Shown: positions 44,701-53,894 of the stretch, piece after piece
How positions within the stretch are numbered: the first letter of the stretch is position 1
Layout: every line of letters begins with the position of its first letter
DNA from: Lachnospiraceae bacterium UBA7205
Lineage (GTDB): Bacteria > Bacillota > Clostridia > Lachnospirales > Lachnospiraceae
DNA: 64,000 nucleotides
Direction: 5' to 3'
NCBI GenBank assembly: GCA_002490665.1
Contig: DKUL01000075.1
Coordinates: forward strand, 3,866-67,865
Position numbers and translations under genes: made by a program
Notes under the pieces: generated by a model
Told to the model about the DNA's origin: nothing
The model's input: the letters and a program-made list of their open reading frames with translations, nothing else
Databases searched by the model: none

Positions 44701-44729
44701 AGGGCGGACCGATTGGATCTGTCCGCCCT
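44701..44729 (-). promoter_or_regulatory. Intercistronic hairpin between xylan binding-protein and permease genes
   Basis: AGGGCGGAC / GTCCGCCCT form a perfect 9-bp stem with an 11-nt loop, 21 bp past the lipoprotein stop codon. No T tract follows on the minus strand. Position and composition mirror the hairpin at 7559-7582, suggesting message stabilisation or partial attenuation to favour the binding protein. Confidence 0.6.
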
Positions 44730-44749
44730 GTCTGATTGCTTATATGAAC

Positions 44750-46480
44750 TTAATTATACTTTGCAGCCTCCGCCATTCTGCGGTCGAGTTCCGCCTGCAT
44801 CTCGTCAACAAATGCCTGTGGATTGCAGCCGTTGTATACTTCCATGTATTCTTCCCATGCGCCCTCAAAGTCGCTTGCCATAACTACCTTCGGAAGATAT
44901 TCATGCTTTATTTCACCCATCTTTGTCCATGCCATGCCGCCTTCTGTAGCGGTTGTCATGTTGTTGGAGTAAGAGTACATCGGATACCATGGTCCCGGAG
45001 CTTCGCTTGTTCCAAGCATGTCTACATAAGTTTCTGCGCCATATGCCGCAAAGCACTCCTGTACATTCTTGCTTAAGCTGTCATAAAACTCCGCCGGCTG
45101 GTTCTCAGGCTTCATGGCATTGACCCCATCCCTGCTTGTGCCCGTATACTGCGGGAAATATGAATATGTACATGCATGGGAAGCCTTGTATGCAGTATCC
45201 GAGGACTGCATTCTCATGTCTTCTGTCCGTGAAAACTCGCCGCTTTCTTCCACATTATAGTCCACATCCTTCACGCCCCAGAAACGAAGGTCATGCACTT
45301 CCTGATCCAGCAGATCGTTAATAAACTGCATTGCACCCTCGACATCCTTGCAGCTTGTCGTGATGGCAATTCCGCTTGCGACATTCAGCGTTCCGCCGGA
45401 ATTGTGCCACTGGTTCTTGATGCCCTCATCAATCGTAATCGGAAGCGGCACATAGTTGCAGCCCTTGACATCAAGACCCTGCTGTTTCAAGGAATCATTT
45501 ACCGTGTACGCGAAATCCCACCACTGGTCAATCATGCCCAGCACACGTCCTGTAGAAAGCTTTGCGATATACTCGTCATATGTCTGTGTGAACGATTCGG
45601 GATCCACAATGCCTTTCTGGAACTCCTCATTCAGCTTCTGGAAATATCTCTTTGCTGTTGGTGTCGTATTGTAGTCAATGATTGTGAGTGTTTCCGGATC
45701 AACGATACAGCTTCCGTCATTGGGATATCCGTCGAGGAACTCCGGCGCATTTTCAAGGCAGAAGTAACGCCAGTCATCGCACAGGATTGTATACGGAATA
45801 TTTGTCGTGCCGTCTTCCATGGCAGGATTTGCCTCATTGTAGCTTTCAATCAGGTCAAAATACTGATCCATGGTATGTACCTCGGGATATCCTGCCCACT
45901 CAAGCACCCTTGTCTGAATCCAGAATGCCTCGTCATTGTGCGTTGTCGCCTTCTCTTCCCCATAGATGTTGCCAAACTGCTGTATCCAGTAGATATGTCC
46001 GTCATCCTGCCTGAGTCTGTCCCACTCCTCCTCTGTCAGGAATTCCTTGATGTTCGGATACTTGTCAATGTAGTCATCCAGCGCCACCAGCGCGCCTGCA
46101 TCATAAAGCTGCGCCATACCGTCACCGCCGTCAATAAAATCAGGATATTCGCCGCCTGCAATCAGCGTGCCGACTGCCTCCTGTGCCGACTGACCTGTAA
46201 GCCATGTCTCTTTTACCTTTGCACCGGTTTTTTCCGCAATCATCTGCTGAATCTCATTGTCATCATTAATCTCTGAACCGGGAACTGCAAAGAACGCCGT
46301 GAACTCCTTTATTTCACCCGAGCCGGATGCTTCCTTATTTCCGCTGTCCCCTGTCTGTGTGCCCGCATCTGCATCTGCATTTGTGCCTGTCTGCGCGGAA
46401 TCACCGCCGCTACAGCCTGTAAACATTGCCGACATCATCGCTGCTGCCAGCAAAACAGATAGTATTTTTTTCGTTTTCAT
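44750..46480 (-). CDS. CUT1 extracellular oligosaccharide-binding lipoprotein (xylan operon)
   Basis: 576 residues, ATG with GGAGG upstream. The signal peptide ends MMSAMFTGCSGG, with the lipid-bearing Cys at about 23, followed by a Gly/Asp/Thr/Asn linker (about 24-55). The binding domain carries EFTAFFAVPGSEINDDNEIQ, DGHIYWIQQFGNIYG, AFWIQTRVLEWAGYPEVHTM and ILCDDWRYFCLENAPEFLDG. It belongs to the family that partners LplB/LplC permeases. It is the first gene of the xylan operon and follows the YesMN two-component genes, a common arrangement where the response regulator controls the transporter. Substituted xylo-oligosaccharides are the inferred ligand. Confidence 0.93.
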   Translation of the reverse strand: MKTKKILSVLLAAAMMSAMFTGCSGGDSAQTGTNADADAGTQTGDSGNKEASGSGEIKEFTAFFAVPGSEINDDNEIQQMIAEKTGAKVKETWLTGQSAQEAVGTLIAGGEYPDFIDGGDGMAQLYDAGALVALDDYIDKYPNIKEFLTEEEWDRLRQDDGHIYWIQQFGNIYGEEKATTHNDEAFWIQTRVLEWAGYPEVHTMDQYFDLIESYNEANPAMEDGTTNIPYTILCDDWRYFCLENAPEFLDGYPNDGSCIVDPETLTIIDYNTTPTAKRYFQKLNEEFQKGIVDPESFTQTYDEYIAKLSTGRVLGMIDQWWDFAYTVNDSLKQQGLDVKGCNYVPLPITIDEGIKNQWHNSGGTLNVASGIAITTSCKDVEGAMQFINDLLDQEVHDLRFWGVKDVDYNVEESGEFSRTEDMRMQSSDTAYKASHACTYSYFPQYTGTSRDGVNAMKPENQPAEFYDSLSKNVQECFAAYGAETYVDMLGTSEAPGPWYPMYSYSNNMTTATEGGMAWTKMGEIKHEYLPKVVMASDFEGAWEEYMEVYNGCNPQAFVDEMQAELDRRMAEAAKYN

Positions 46481-46591
46481 AAAAATCCTCCATTCCTGTC
46501 AATTGTCTGACTTCTTTATTCTTGTTCCGATAATATAATTCTACTTTAAAAACTGCCTAAAAAAACCCAATAAAGGATATATAAAAACATA

Positions 46592-46622
46592 AAAAAGTAT
46601 AGATTATAAACCTATACTTTTT
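46592..46622. terminator. Terminator between the YesMN genes and the xylan operon
   Basis: AAAAAGTATAG (46592-46602) and CTATACTTTTT (46612-46622) form a perfect 11-bp stem with T runs on both strands, 27 bp past the response-regulator stop. The xylan operon therefore very likely has its own promoter in 46481-46591. Confidence 0.8.
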
Positions 46623-46648
46623 CATATTGCACAATTTTTTCCTGTTCT

Positions 46649-48244
46649 CTAATTCTTATTTATGGATTGTTTCCTAAATTTGGAGGGTGTACAGCCTTTT
46701 GCCGCAATGAATTTGTTGATAAAATAATCTGTGTTTTTATATCCCACATCCTCCGCAATCTTATAAATCTTGTCATCTGTCCGCACAAGCATCTGTGCCG
46801 CCTGCTCAATGCGGTAATTGTTCAGGTAGTCCTTAAAGGACTGATTATATTTTTTCCGGAATATCTGTCCCAGATAGGCATTGTTGATGTAGTATTTCTG
46901 TCCTAAATCCCGCAGTGTCAGATTTTCCGCATAGCGCTCCCTGACCTCCTGCTCAATCAGGGACAGCACGCCCCTTGACACATTCTTCCTTAACTGCGCG
47001 AGATATTCCGCATACTCGCATGCAAACCTTGCCAGATGGATCCTGCTCCCCCTTTTCACGCCATCCTCGAAGGCGCTCTCACTGATCAGGTGCAGGATTT
47101 CTTCCTGATTGACGCAGTCATCCTGCTCCGTTGCGACATGAATCAGCTGGAACAAAAGATAATTGATATTGAGGTTGACGGTCTCCCCCATCGCCCCCAT
47201 CCTGCGCAGTTCTTCGTACAGCCTGTCCACCGCCTCGTGAATCCGCATCCTGTCATTCTGCTCTATGGCGGAAATCAGGTTGTCAAGCTCAGTCTTGCAC
47301 AGAAGGATGCCGCCGCTGTTCACCTGAATCTCCTCCTCGTAAAAATAGATACTTTTCTGGTCATGGAATGCCTGAAGGGAGTTCAGCATACAAGCCGTAC
47401 CGTAAGATTTTGAGACAGCAGCGATATCCGGCACCTTCTTTCCCACCAGCATTACCAGCTTCTGGTTCAGTGTCACATTCAGGTAGCTTAAAAGCTTTTC
47501 CAGATACTCCTTTTCCGTGCAGTCATTTTTTGCCGCCATGTAATCACAGTAGATAAAACCCACATCATATATATTTCCTTCCGAAGAGACATCAAGAATG
47601 CAGTGTGCCTCATCTTCTTTCAGGAATTCACTGCACCCCTGATATAGCTTCCGCTGCCGGGAACGTGTCTCCATATCCTCCACATCTTCCGGATTCATGG
47701 CATCCATCAGCTGTATGTCAATATACCTGACCCCATCGGAAAGATGCATGTGGTTCACGACATATTCCAGATTCATCCCATCATACTTGCCAAGCAGCAG
47801 GGATATCACGTTCCTCGCCAGATATGCGCGTTCAAGCTTCCTCTTGTCCTCCTGCCGCTGGATTTCTGTCGCTGACATGTTGGCAGCTTTTCGGATAATT
47901 TCCGTCAGCACATCTTTCTCAACGGGTTTCAGCACATAGTCCATGCAGGAATAGCGTATCGCCTGCTGCGCATAGGAAAAATCACTGTAGCCGCTTAATA
48001 TGACAAAATACGCGTCCGAAACCTGCTCCCTGCGTATGGTTTCCAAAAGCTCCAGTCCTGTCATTTCCGGCATCTTGATGTCCGCTATAATCAAATCGAC
48101 CTTATTTGACCGCAGATATGCCAACGCTTCCTTCCCATTTTGTGCCGTTGCAGCAATTTCGCACCCCTCTTTTTCCCAGTCAAGAAGCAGGGAAAGTCCC
48201 TGTACGATAAACGGCTCGTCATCAACCAGCAATACCTTCAACAT
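46649..48244 (-). CDS. YesN-type response regulator with AraC DNA-binding domain
   Basis: 531 residues from the ATG at 48244, with GGAGG 11 nt upstream; earlier starts lie inside the kinase gene. The receiver domain (1-120) has LLVDDEPFI, the phosphorylated Asp55 in LIIADIKMPEMTG and the switch Lys in YVLKPVEK. A middle region of about 280 residues has no recognised motif. The AraC domain (about 430-531) has LTLRDLGQKYYINNAYLGQIF and DKIYKIAEDVGYKNTDYFINKF. It should be phosphorylated by the adjacent YesM kinase and activate the transporter/xylan operon immediately downstream. Confidence 0.94.
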   Translation of the reverse strand: MLKVLLVDDEPFIVQGLSLLLDWEKEGCEIAATAQNGKEALAYLRSNKVDLIIADIKMPEMTGLELLETIRREQVSDAYFVILSGYSDFSYAQQAIRYSCMDYVLKPVEKDVLTEIIRKAANMSATEIQRQEDKRKLERAYLARNVISLLLGKYDGMNLEYVVNHMHLSDGVRYIDIQLMDAMNPEDVEDMETRSRQRKLYQGCSEFLKEDEAHCILDVSSEGNIYDVGFIYCDYMAAKNDCTEKEYLEKLLSYLNVTLNQKLVMLVGKKVPDIAAVSKSYGTACMLNSLQAFHDQKSIYFYEEEIQVNSGGILLCKTELDNLISAIEQNDRMRIHEAVDRLYEELRRMGAMGETVNLNINYLLFQLIHVATEQDDCVNQEEILHLISESAFEDGVKRGSRIHLARFACEYAEYLAQLRKNVSRGVLSLIEQEVRERYAENLTLRDLGQKYYINNAYLGQIFRKKYNQSFKDYLNNYRIEQAAQMLVRTDDKIYKIAEDVGYKNTDYFINKFIAAKGCTPSKFRKQSINKN

Positions 48245-48266
48245 ATTTCTCCACACCTCCAAATTT

Positions 48267-50039
48267 CTATGATGCTTCATGCGGTATCCGTATCTGTACC
48301 ATCGTTCCAACGCCTTTTTCGCTCTCGAGTGCAAACCTTGCCCGGTTCTCTGTTACCATCTTTATACGCAGGCATGCATTTACCATCCCTACCCGGCCTC
48401 TTTCCCGCAGGCGGTCAATGCTCGCAGTCTGCATCCTGTCAAGAAGCTTCTGCCGCTCTTCCTCTTCCATTCCGCTGCCGGTATCTTCCACTTCTATGCA
48501 TAATTCTTCTTTTTCCATATAGATGCGCACAAAAATCCACCCCTGTGTCGTCTTACTTTCAATTCCATGAATGCAGGCATTCTCGACAAATGTGACCACA
48601 GTCAGTTTTGGGATATTAACCGCCAGGCATTCCTCCTCCACTTCAAGTTCATACGACAGTCTGTCGCCAAACCGGTATTTCTGCAATCCAAGGTATGCCT
48701 TGACAAACTCCATCTCCTTACCGATTTCCACAGTATCGGTTGCCCAGTCCACATTCTGCCGCTCCATGACAGCGAGCTTCTCTACCATTTCTGCAATCTC
48801 GGACTCATTGTGAAGGACACAGTGCATCCGTATCGTCTCAAGCGCATTAAACAGAAAGTGCGGATTTATCTGGCTGTGAAGCGCGAGCAGCTCCGCATTC
48901 TGCCTTGCAATATCCATCTCCTGTTCCCGGATGCGATCCTTGTATACGGTCTGTATCAGGTCGTTCGTCCGCACTGCCATCCTGTTGTAATTTTCCATCA
49001 GCCTGCCAATCTCATCATTGCCGCTAATCTCCTCAATCCGGCTTAACTCCTCGTCTCCCACGTTATCAAACACCTGGCTGAGCTGTTCTATCCGCATTGT
49101 AAGCGAACGGTTCAGCTCTTTCATCAGCTTCCATGGAAGAATCGCGTTCGTGAGTATCAGCAGCGCAATCAGCGGCATATTATCCCAAAGGTCACCAAGC
49201 ACATCCGTCTCCGGATCCAGAATATATATCTGCAGCGCACTGCCATACAGCATTATCTCCTTGCCCATGCCGACCTTGTCTTTCAGCGTAAACCGGGTAA
49301 AATTCTGATTGATACTGCTATGCCCGTCATTTGCCAGCAGGATCCTGTCACCCTGACAGATATATACGGGAAATTCATATCCCACCTTCACCAGTCCACG
49401 CACCATATTGCCGTAATCAAGCTCAATTTTCAAAAATTTTTCGCACCTGCTCCCGCTGAAAAAATCCAATCTTTTCAAAAACAATACCTTACGTTTGGCC
49501 TCCACTGCCGGACTCTTTTCATCATCATAGTAAAAATACAGCATTGTGTCCTGCCCGGAATCCTCAAACGTCTGATACCACCTGGTATTTTCTATCGCCG
49601 ACAGCTGCGAGAACTCGCCCCCGTTTACAATGGTGGGATTATCCGCGTACATGGTGATGATTGTGTTATCCATTCCTGCCCCGCCCTTAAACAGCGTCGT
49701 TTTCACAAAGTCCTGATACGCCTCGACATATGCAAGCGCATCTGCATAGTCACGGTTCAGATACCGTTCAATATATTCATTCATGTAAATCTGCTTTGCC
49801 GTCGCAGCCGCATAATCGATGTTGTTTGTCAGGCTGTACTGTATGGCGCTTGCCTCATTTTCCATGGCATGGCGCTGCTTTGCATGCTGGTTATTCAGCA
49901 CAATATACAGCACAGCACTGTCCGTGACAACCAGCGGAAGTAAGACGCACATCACATACAGGATGGTCAGCTTTCTGCTCAGTCTGATATTGTTCATAAA
50001 CTGATAAAACTTGAATATTATAGTCCCACCTCCCTGCAT
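48267..50039 (-). CDS. YesM-type sensor histidine kinase
   Basis: 590 residues if started at 50039. Membrane helices at about 24-47 and 286-306 enclose an extracellular sensor of about 240 residues. HAMP follows (about 305-360), then the His_kinase domain with ALHSQINPHFLFNALETI (His394) and an HATPase domain (VTFVENACIHGIE; VEDTGSGMEEEER; GRVGMVNACLRI). The start is uncertain: GGGAGG lies just inside the reading frame with no ATG, GTG or TTG at the proper distance, and the next ATG (49997) is 31 nt further on. The kinase is encoded directly upstream of its response regulator. The ligand is probably a xylan-derived sugar, inferred only from position. Confidence 0.93.
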   Translation of the reverse strand: MQGGGTIIFKFYQFMNNIRLSRKLTILYVMCVLLPLVVTDSAVLYIVLNNQHAKQRHAMENEASAIQYSLTNNIDYAAATAKQIYMNEYIERYLNRDYADALAYVEAYQDFVKTTLFKGGAGMDNTIITMYADNPTIVNGGEFSQLSAIENTRWYQTFEDSGQDTMLYFYYDDEKSPAVEAKRKVLFLKRLDFFSGSRCEKFLKIELDYGNMVRGLVKVGYEFPVYICQGDRILLANDGHSSINQNFTRFTLKDKVGMGKEIMLYGSALQIYILDPETDVLGDLWDNMPLIALLILTNAILPWKLMKELNRSLTMRIEQLSQVFDNVGDEELSRIEEISGNDEIGRLMENYNRMAVRTNDLIQTVYKDRIREQEMDIARQNAELLALHSQINPHFLFNALETIRMHCVLHNESEIAEMVEKLAVMERQNVDWATDTVEIGKEMEFVKAYLGLQKYRFGDRLSYELEVEEECLAVNIPKLTVVTFVENACIHGIESKTTQGWIFVRIYMEKEELCIEVEDTGSGMEEEERQKLLDRMQTASIDRLRERGRVGMVNACLRIKMVTENRARFALESEKGVGTMVQIRIPHEAS

Positions 50040-50082
50040 GCTTTATTATGCATCAAATCAGACGGAAAAACAAGGATGCCTG

Positions 50083-52131
50083 TCAATACTTAAATTTATT
50101 GACTATCTCCTCCAAACTGCCTGCCATCTGCGTATTTTCATCGGACTGACCTTTAATCTCAGCAGCAATATCCGCTGTATATTCGCTTTTTTTCACAATT
50201 TCACTAATCGCACCGCTGTTCTGAAACGATACATTTTTCACATCCATAGCATTATCAAAAATTTGACCAACGGATATCTTCAGGTTCCCAATCAGTACAT
50301 CCAGCTCTTCAACGCCCTGCTTAATCTTCTCTGCCGAGGAGCTGTACTCACTGGACTTTCCGGCAAGGTCGCCAAAACTCTCCAGAACCTCTGATTCCAT
50401 ATATTTCATTATATTATCAACACATCCGTTAACTTCCTCAATACTGTCATTGGAAGACGCGCACAATTCCCTGATTCGTGCCGCAGTTTTCTTGGAAGTA
50501 TCCGCAAGCTTACCAATTTCCCCGGCAACTACCGCAAATCCCCGTCCCATTTCTCCGGATCTTGCCGCTTCTATCGAAGCATTGATTGACAAAAGATTTG
50601 TCTGATTGGCAATCTCCAAAATCTCTGATGCCATTCCATTAATCTGTGACAGGCTGTTTAAGCGGTCCAACGCCCCCTGAACAGAAACCTTTGTTGCATC
50701 CAGTCTCTCTTTTGTATTATGAAAAGAGCAGTTCGCACTTTCTTTCATCTGATTCGCACCGGCAAACATAACATCACTGGACTCCGAACTGCTTTTGATA
50801 TTTGTCATAACTTCCCCAATTGACTGGTTTATACTGTTAATTTCATCATTTATTTTTTTAACTGCATCACTGACATGATCCAGACTTGCCGAAAGCTGCT
50901 GTGTCGTCGCAATATTATCAGCAACGCAGTCCACCAGATTTGCCGAGGATCCCTTAAGCGCCGCTGCCTTGTTGTCCAGCTTTGTGCAGCATCCTTTCAT
51001 CGTACCCACAATACCATTCAATGATTCGATTACGTCACGGGAAGCACATGCTATTTCCCCTAGCTCGTCATTTCGATTCACATATTTTCCCATGCTCCCA
51101 TCATCCGTAATATCATAGTCCGCGACCTGCCGCAGCGCTTTTGTAATCGGGGATAGCGGCTTCATATACCTTGAAATAATAAGATATGACACGCTAATCA
51201 GAAACAGCAATGCAATACCACAAAGCACCAGCAGCTGTATCCTAGCTGTGTTTACTGTAGCAAAAATTTCATCTGTCGTATCAGACAGCAAAAACATCCA
51301 GTTTCTATCCGGAATATAGTGATAAGCTGCAATATTGTGCACTCCATCCTCATCATATTCCATGTAATCGGTAACTGCCTTCCCACTGCTTTGCCTTAAT
51401 CTTGCAAGCATATCGACCACGTATTTTTCCTCTGCGACACTCCCGCACATTTCTTCGCTATCATGAAAGATGTACTCGCCTGTCTGTGTGTTAATCAGAT
51501 AATATTTGGCATGGTCCAGTCCAGCGTTTGGCAGTCCGTCCAGCATCTCTTTCAGACCAGAAATATAGATTCCGGCACCTACCAACCCAATGGGTTCCCC
51601 CTTTTCATCCATGCAGGCTCGATACATGGAAATAATCTGCTGCCCGCTCACCGGCGAAAAGATAAATCCCACATTATATACGCCCTCTGCCGCAAGCATA
51701 AAATCCTGTAATGCTTTGAGCGACTCTCCTTCTCGCGTAGTGATTCCGACAACAGCAGCATTCGTATGCGCAAGCACATGCGTATTCCATTCACTGACAT
51801 ATATCCCCTCCAGATTTTCAATATCCCCGCTATATACTTCCGTATACTTCTGGGCTTCAGCGGCGGCTTTCTCATCTGTCGGATCCAAAAGGAGCTTCTT
51901 GATCTCACCTGCCCTGCTGTATGCAGTCAGATAACTTTCTGTCTCATGTACATAATTCTCTATTATCTGTGAACGCTCGTCAACAATTGTCTTCATACTG
52001 TTTATCGTGCTTTCCCTGATACTTTTTGTATTTGTACTTTCCACAAACATATACAAAACAGCAAAAATAATAATCTGTGCTACCAGCACCGCTCTGGTAA
52101 TTTTGTAGGTAACCTTTATCTTTCGTCTCAA
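50083..52131 (-). CDS. Methyl-accepting chemotaxis protein with dCache-type sensor
   Basis: 682 residues, TTG start at 52131 with GAGG 8 nt upstream. Membrane helices at about 12-30 and 295-315 flank a double-Cache sensor (ENLEGIYVSEWNTHVLAHTNA in the first half, YYLINTQTGEYIFHDSEEMCG in the second). HAMP follows, then a short signalling domain with the conserved tip NQTNLLSINASIEAARSGEMG. Cache receptors usually bind small organic ligands directly. The gene is 43 bp upstream of the YesMN pair on the same strand and beside the xylan operon, so a link to plant-sugar or by-product taxis is possible. Ligand unknown. Confidence 0.93.
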   Translation of the reverse strand: MRRKIKVTYKITRAVLVAQIIIFAVLYMFVESTNTKSIRESTINSMKTIVDERSQIIENYVHETESYLTAYSRAGEIKKLLLDPTDEKAAAEAQKYTEVYSGDIENLEGIYVSEWNTHVLAHTNAAVVGITTREGESLKALQDFMLAAEGVYNVGFIFSPVSGQQIISMYRACMDEKGEPIGLVGAGIYISGLKEMLDGLPNAGLDHAKYYLINTQTGEYIFHDSEEMCGSVAEEKYVVDMLARLRQSSGKAVTDYMEYDEDGVHNIAAYHYIPDRNWMFLLSDTTDEIFATVNTARIQLLVLCGIALLFLISVSYLIISRYMKPLSPITKALRQVADYDITDDGSMGKYVNRNDELGEIACASRDVIESLNGIVGTMKGCCTKLDNKAAALKGSSANLVDCVADNIATTQQLSASLDHVSDAVKKINDEINSINQSIGEVMTNIKSSSESSDVMFAGANQMKESANCSFHNTKERLDATKVSVQGALDRLNSLSQINGMASEILEIANQTNLLSINASIEAARSGEMGRGFAVVAGEIGKLADTSKKTAARIRELCASSNDSIEEVNGCVDNIMKYMESEVLESFGDLAGKSSEYSSSAEKIKQGVEELDVLIGNLKISVGQIFDNAMDVKNVSFQNSGAISEIVKKSEYTADIAAEIKGQSDENTQMAGSLEEIVNKFKY

Positions 52132-52173
52132 TATCTTATCCTCATATGAACCATTATCTCCAAAGCACCGTCC

Positions 52174-53874
52174 TCAGGAGACATATCCAAAACCAAGAAT
52201 CGTAAACTGTCTGCCCTCGCACCCCGGCTCCATGGCAATCATAACCGTATGCATCCGGCTTTCCTTATCATTGAAAATAATCCTTGCATTGCAGTGAATC
52301 CATCCCACTTCGCGCGGGTCAAGCACAAAAGCCATCCTGTCGTCTATATATACATTTGCTTTCCCCACATCACAGTCTGCCGAATCCTTGAACAAAATCA
52401 ACAGCGCCCTGCATTCTATTTTCATCACAAACGGCCTGCTGCCGTCCTTGTGGAACCAGTTGTGCGGAAACTGCGGTGTCTGTACGGTATCCTTATTGCG
52501 CTCCACAGACTGTAACCGATCATCTATATTGCAAAAATCGCCGCAGTCAATCACCGCCCCCGCCGTATTGTCTTTGCGGTCAAGCAGATGCACATCCTCG
52601 AAATCCGATCCGATTGCATATGTGTCAGGAAGTTCAGCCTCAATCCCTATATCGTCCGCATTCCTTTGATCGATCTCATGAAACAGATTCAACAAACAGT
52701 CTGCAATGATCCTGTGCCCTACATTGCTTGGATGATAAATATCATAAAAAAACTGGTTTTTCGACAGTACCCTTCCTTTTTCCCTGCTCCATGAAAACTG
52801 CTCCGTCACGGCATCCTTTATGCTTATCATCGGCAGATGATAATGGTACCCCACAGGGCTCAGCCGCTCCTGCAGGTTCCAGTCATAAGAGAACACCAGA
52901 AAAAGCAAAATCACCGCCGGATGATTCGGCAGTTTCAATATTTTGCGCACAAGGCTCTCATAACACACCCCTTTGGTCTCGTCGCCTTCATCATTGACGG
53001 CATATTCCACTACAACCAGATCCGGATTACATTCCCCATAGTCAAGAATGTCCCTCTCAAACCGGACCACTCCAAGTTCTGAAGCGGTTCCGCCAACTCC
53101 CGCTTTTACAAACCGGACATTGCCGCCGGTTCCATATCGGTCCGCAAACGCCCTGTATGACCGATATGCATAACAGTTCGTATGGATTGGTACGGCTCCT
53201 GCTCCCTGTGTTATGGAACCGCCTATGTAGGCAAGGGTCACTTGTCCGCCATTTTTTGCCTTATCTATGACTTTTTTTATTTTTGTCATATTTCCCATTG
53301 ACATGACAGAGCGCGCTATCATATCCTGATATGCCTTTGCAGTATAGTCAATGTCAAAATCCTCTATCACCTCCGGCGCCGCAAACCCATCATTTAAATA
53401 CAGTTTCACATTCACGGCCGCTACCGTTTCCGGCTCATCAAACACGAAGCGAATCTGCCCTGGCACATTATCGTCCCCGGACCATTCTTCCTCCTCTAAC
53501 GCATATACATGCTCCATCCCGTCACAGTACACCGTATGGCAGATAGATGTTCCTGAATGATAGATGTCTGTTTTCCCATACATCTGAAACACAAAATCCG
53601 CTTTCCGGCTGCTGTCCTGCGCCGACACGGTCACACCAATACTATGTACCAGTTTTCTGAATCCTTCTGTCGTCTCCAGCAGCTTCAGCATACTCTGGTC
53701 ACTGATATTGCCTGTTATTCTGGCGCTGTCCGTAATCCTGCCATTATCCTGGTACAGAAACTGTATTCCCCTGCCATCCGGCTGCGGACTTGCAAAAATT
53801 TCCTTTTCCCGTACCAGATAAAAAAAAGGTCTTTTTGCCACCGGATCCGCCGGCGCAGCTACTCCCTTGCCCAT
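52174..53874 (-). CDS. SGNH/GDSL-family hydrolase, probable carbohydrate (xylan) esterase
   Basis: About 566 residues from the ATG at 53874, which has AAGGAGG 8 nt upstream; an ATG 7 codons earlier (53893-53895) overlaps the stop of the preceding gene. The SGNH core (about 205-400) shows block I VTLAYIGGSITQGAG (Ser about 220), a Gly-rich block II (FVKAGVGGTASELG), block III with Asn in VVVEYAVND and block V YHPSNVGHRIIA, with catalytic His. It is flanked by an N-terminal beta-rich domain and a C-terminal beta-rich domain (about 440-566). No signal peptide. Such enzymes often remove acetyl groups from xylan oligosaccharides; this fits the neighbourhood but is inferred. Confidence 0.82.
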   Translation of the reverse strand: MGKGVAAPADPVAKRPFFYLVREKEIFASPQPDGRGIQFLYQDNGRITDSARITGNISDQSMLKLLETTEGFRKLVHSIGVTVSAQDSSRKADFVFQMYGKTDIYHSGTSICHTVYCDGMEHVYALEEEEWSGDDNVPGQIRFVFDEPETVAAVNVKLYLNDGFAAPEVIEDFDIDYTAKAYQDMIARSVMSMGNMTKIKKVIDKAKNGGQVTLAYIGGSITQGAGAVPIHTNCYAYRSYRAFADRYGTGGNVRFVKAGVGGTASELGVVRFERDILDYGECNPDLVVVEYAVNDEGDETKGVCYESLVRKILKLPNHPAVILLFLVFSYDWNLQERLSPVGYHYHLPMISIKDAVTEQFSWSREKGRVLSKNQFFYDIYHPSNVGHRIIADCLLNLFHEIDQRNADDIGIEAELPDTYAIGSDFEDVHLLDRKDNTAGAVIDCGDFCNIDDRLQSVERNKDTVQTPQFPHNWFHKDGSRPFVMKIECRALLILFKDSADCDVGKANVYIDDRMAFVLDPREVGWIHCNARIIFNDKESRMHTVMIAMEPGCEGRQFTILGFGYVS

Positions 53875-53894
53875 CTCCTGTTCCTCCTTGTCCA

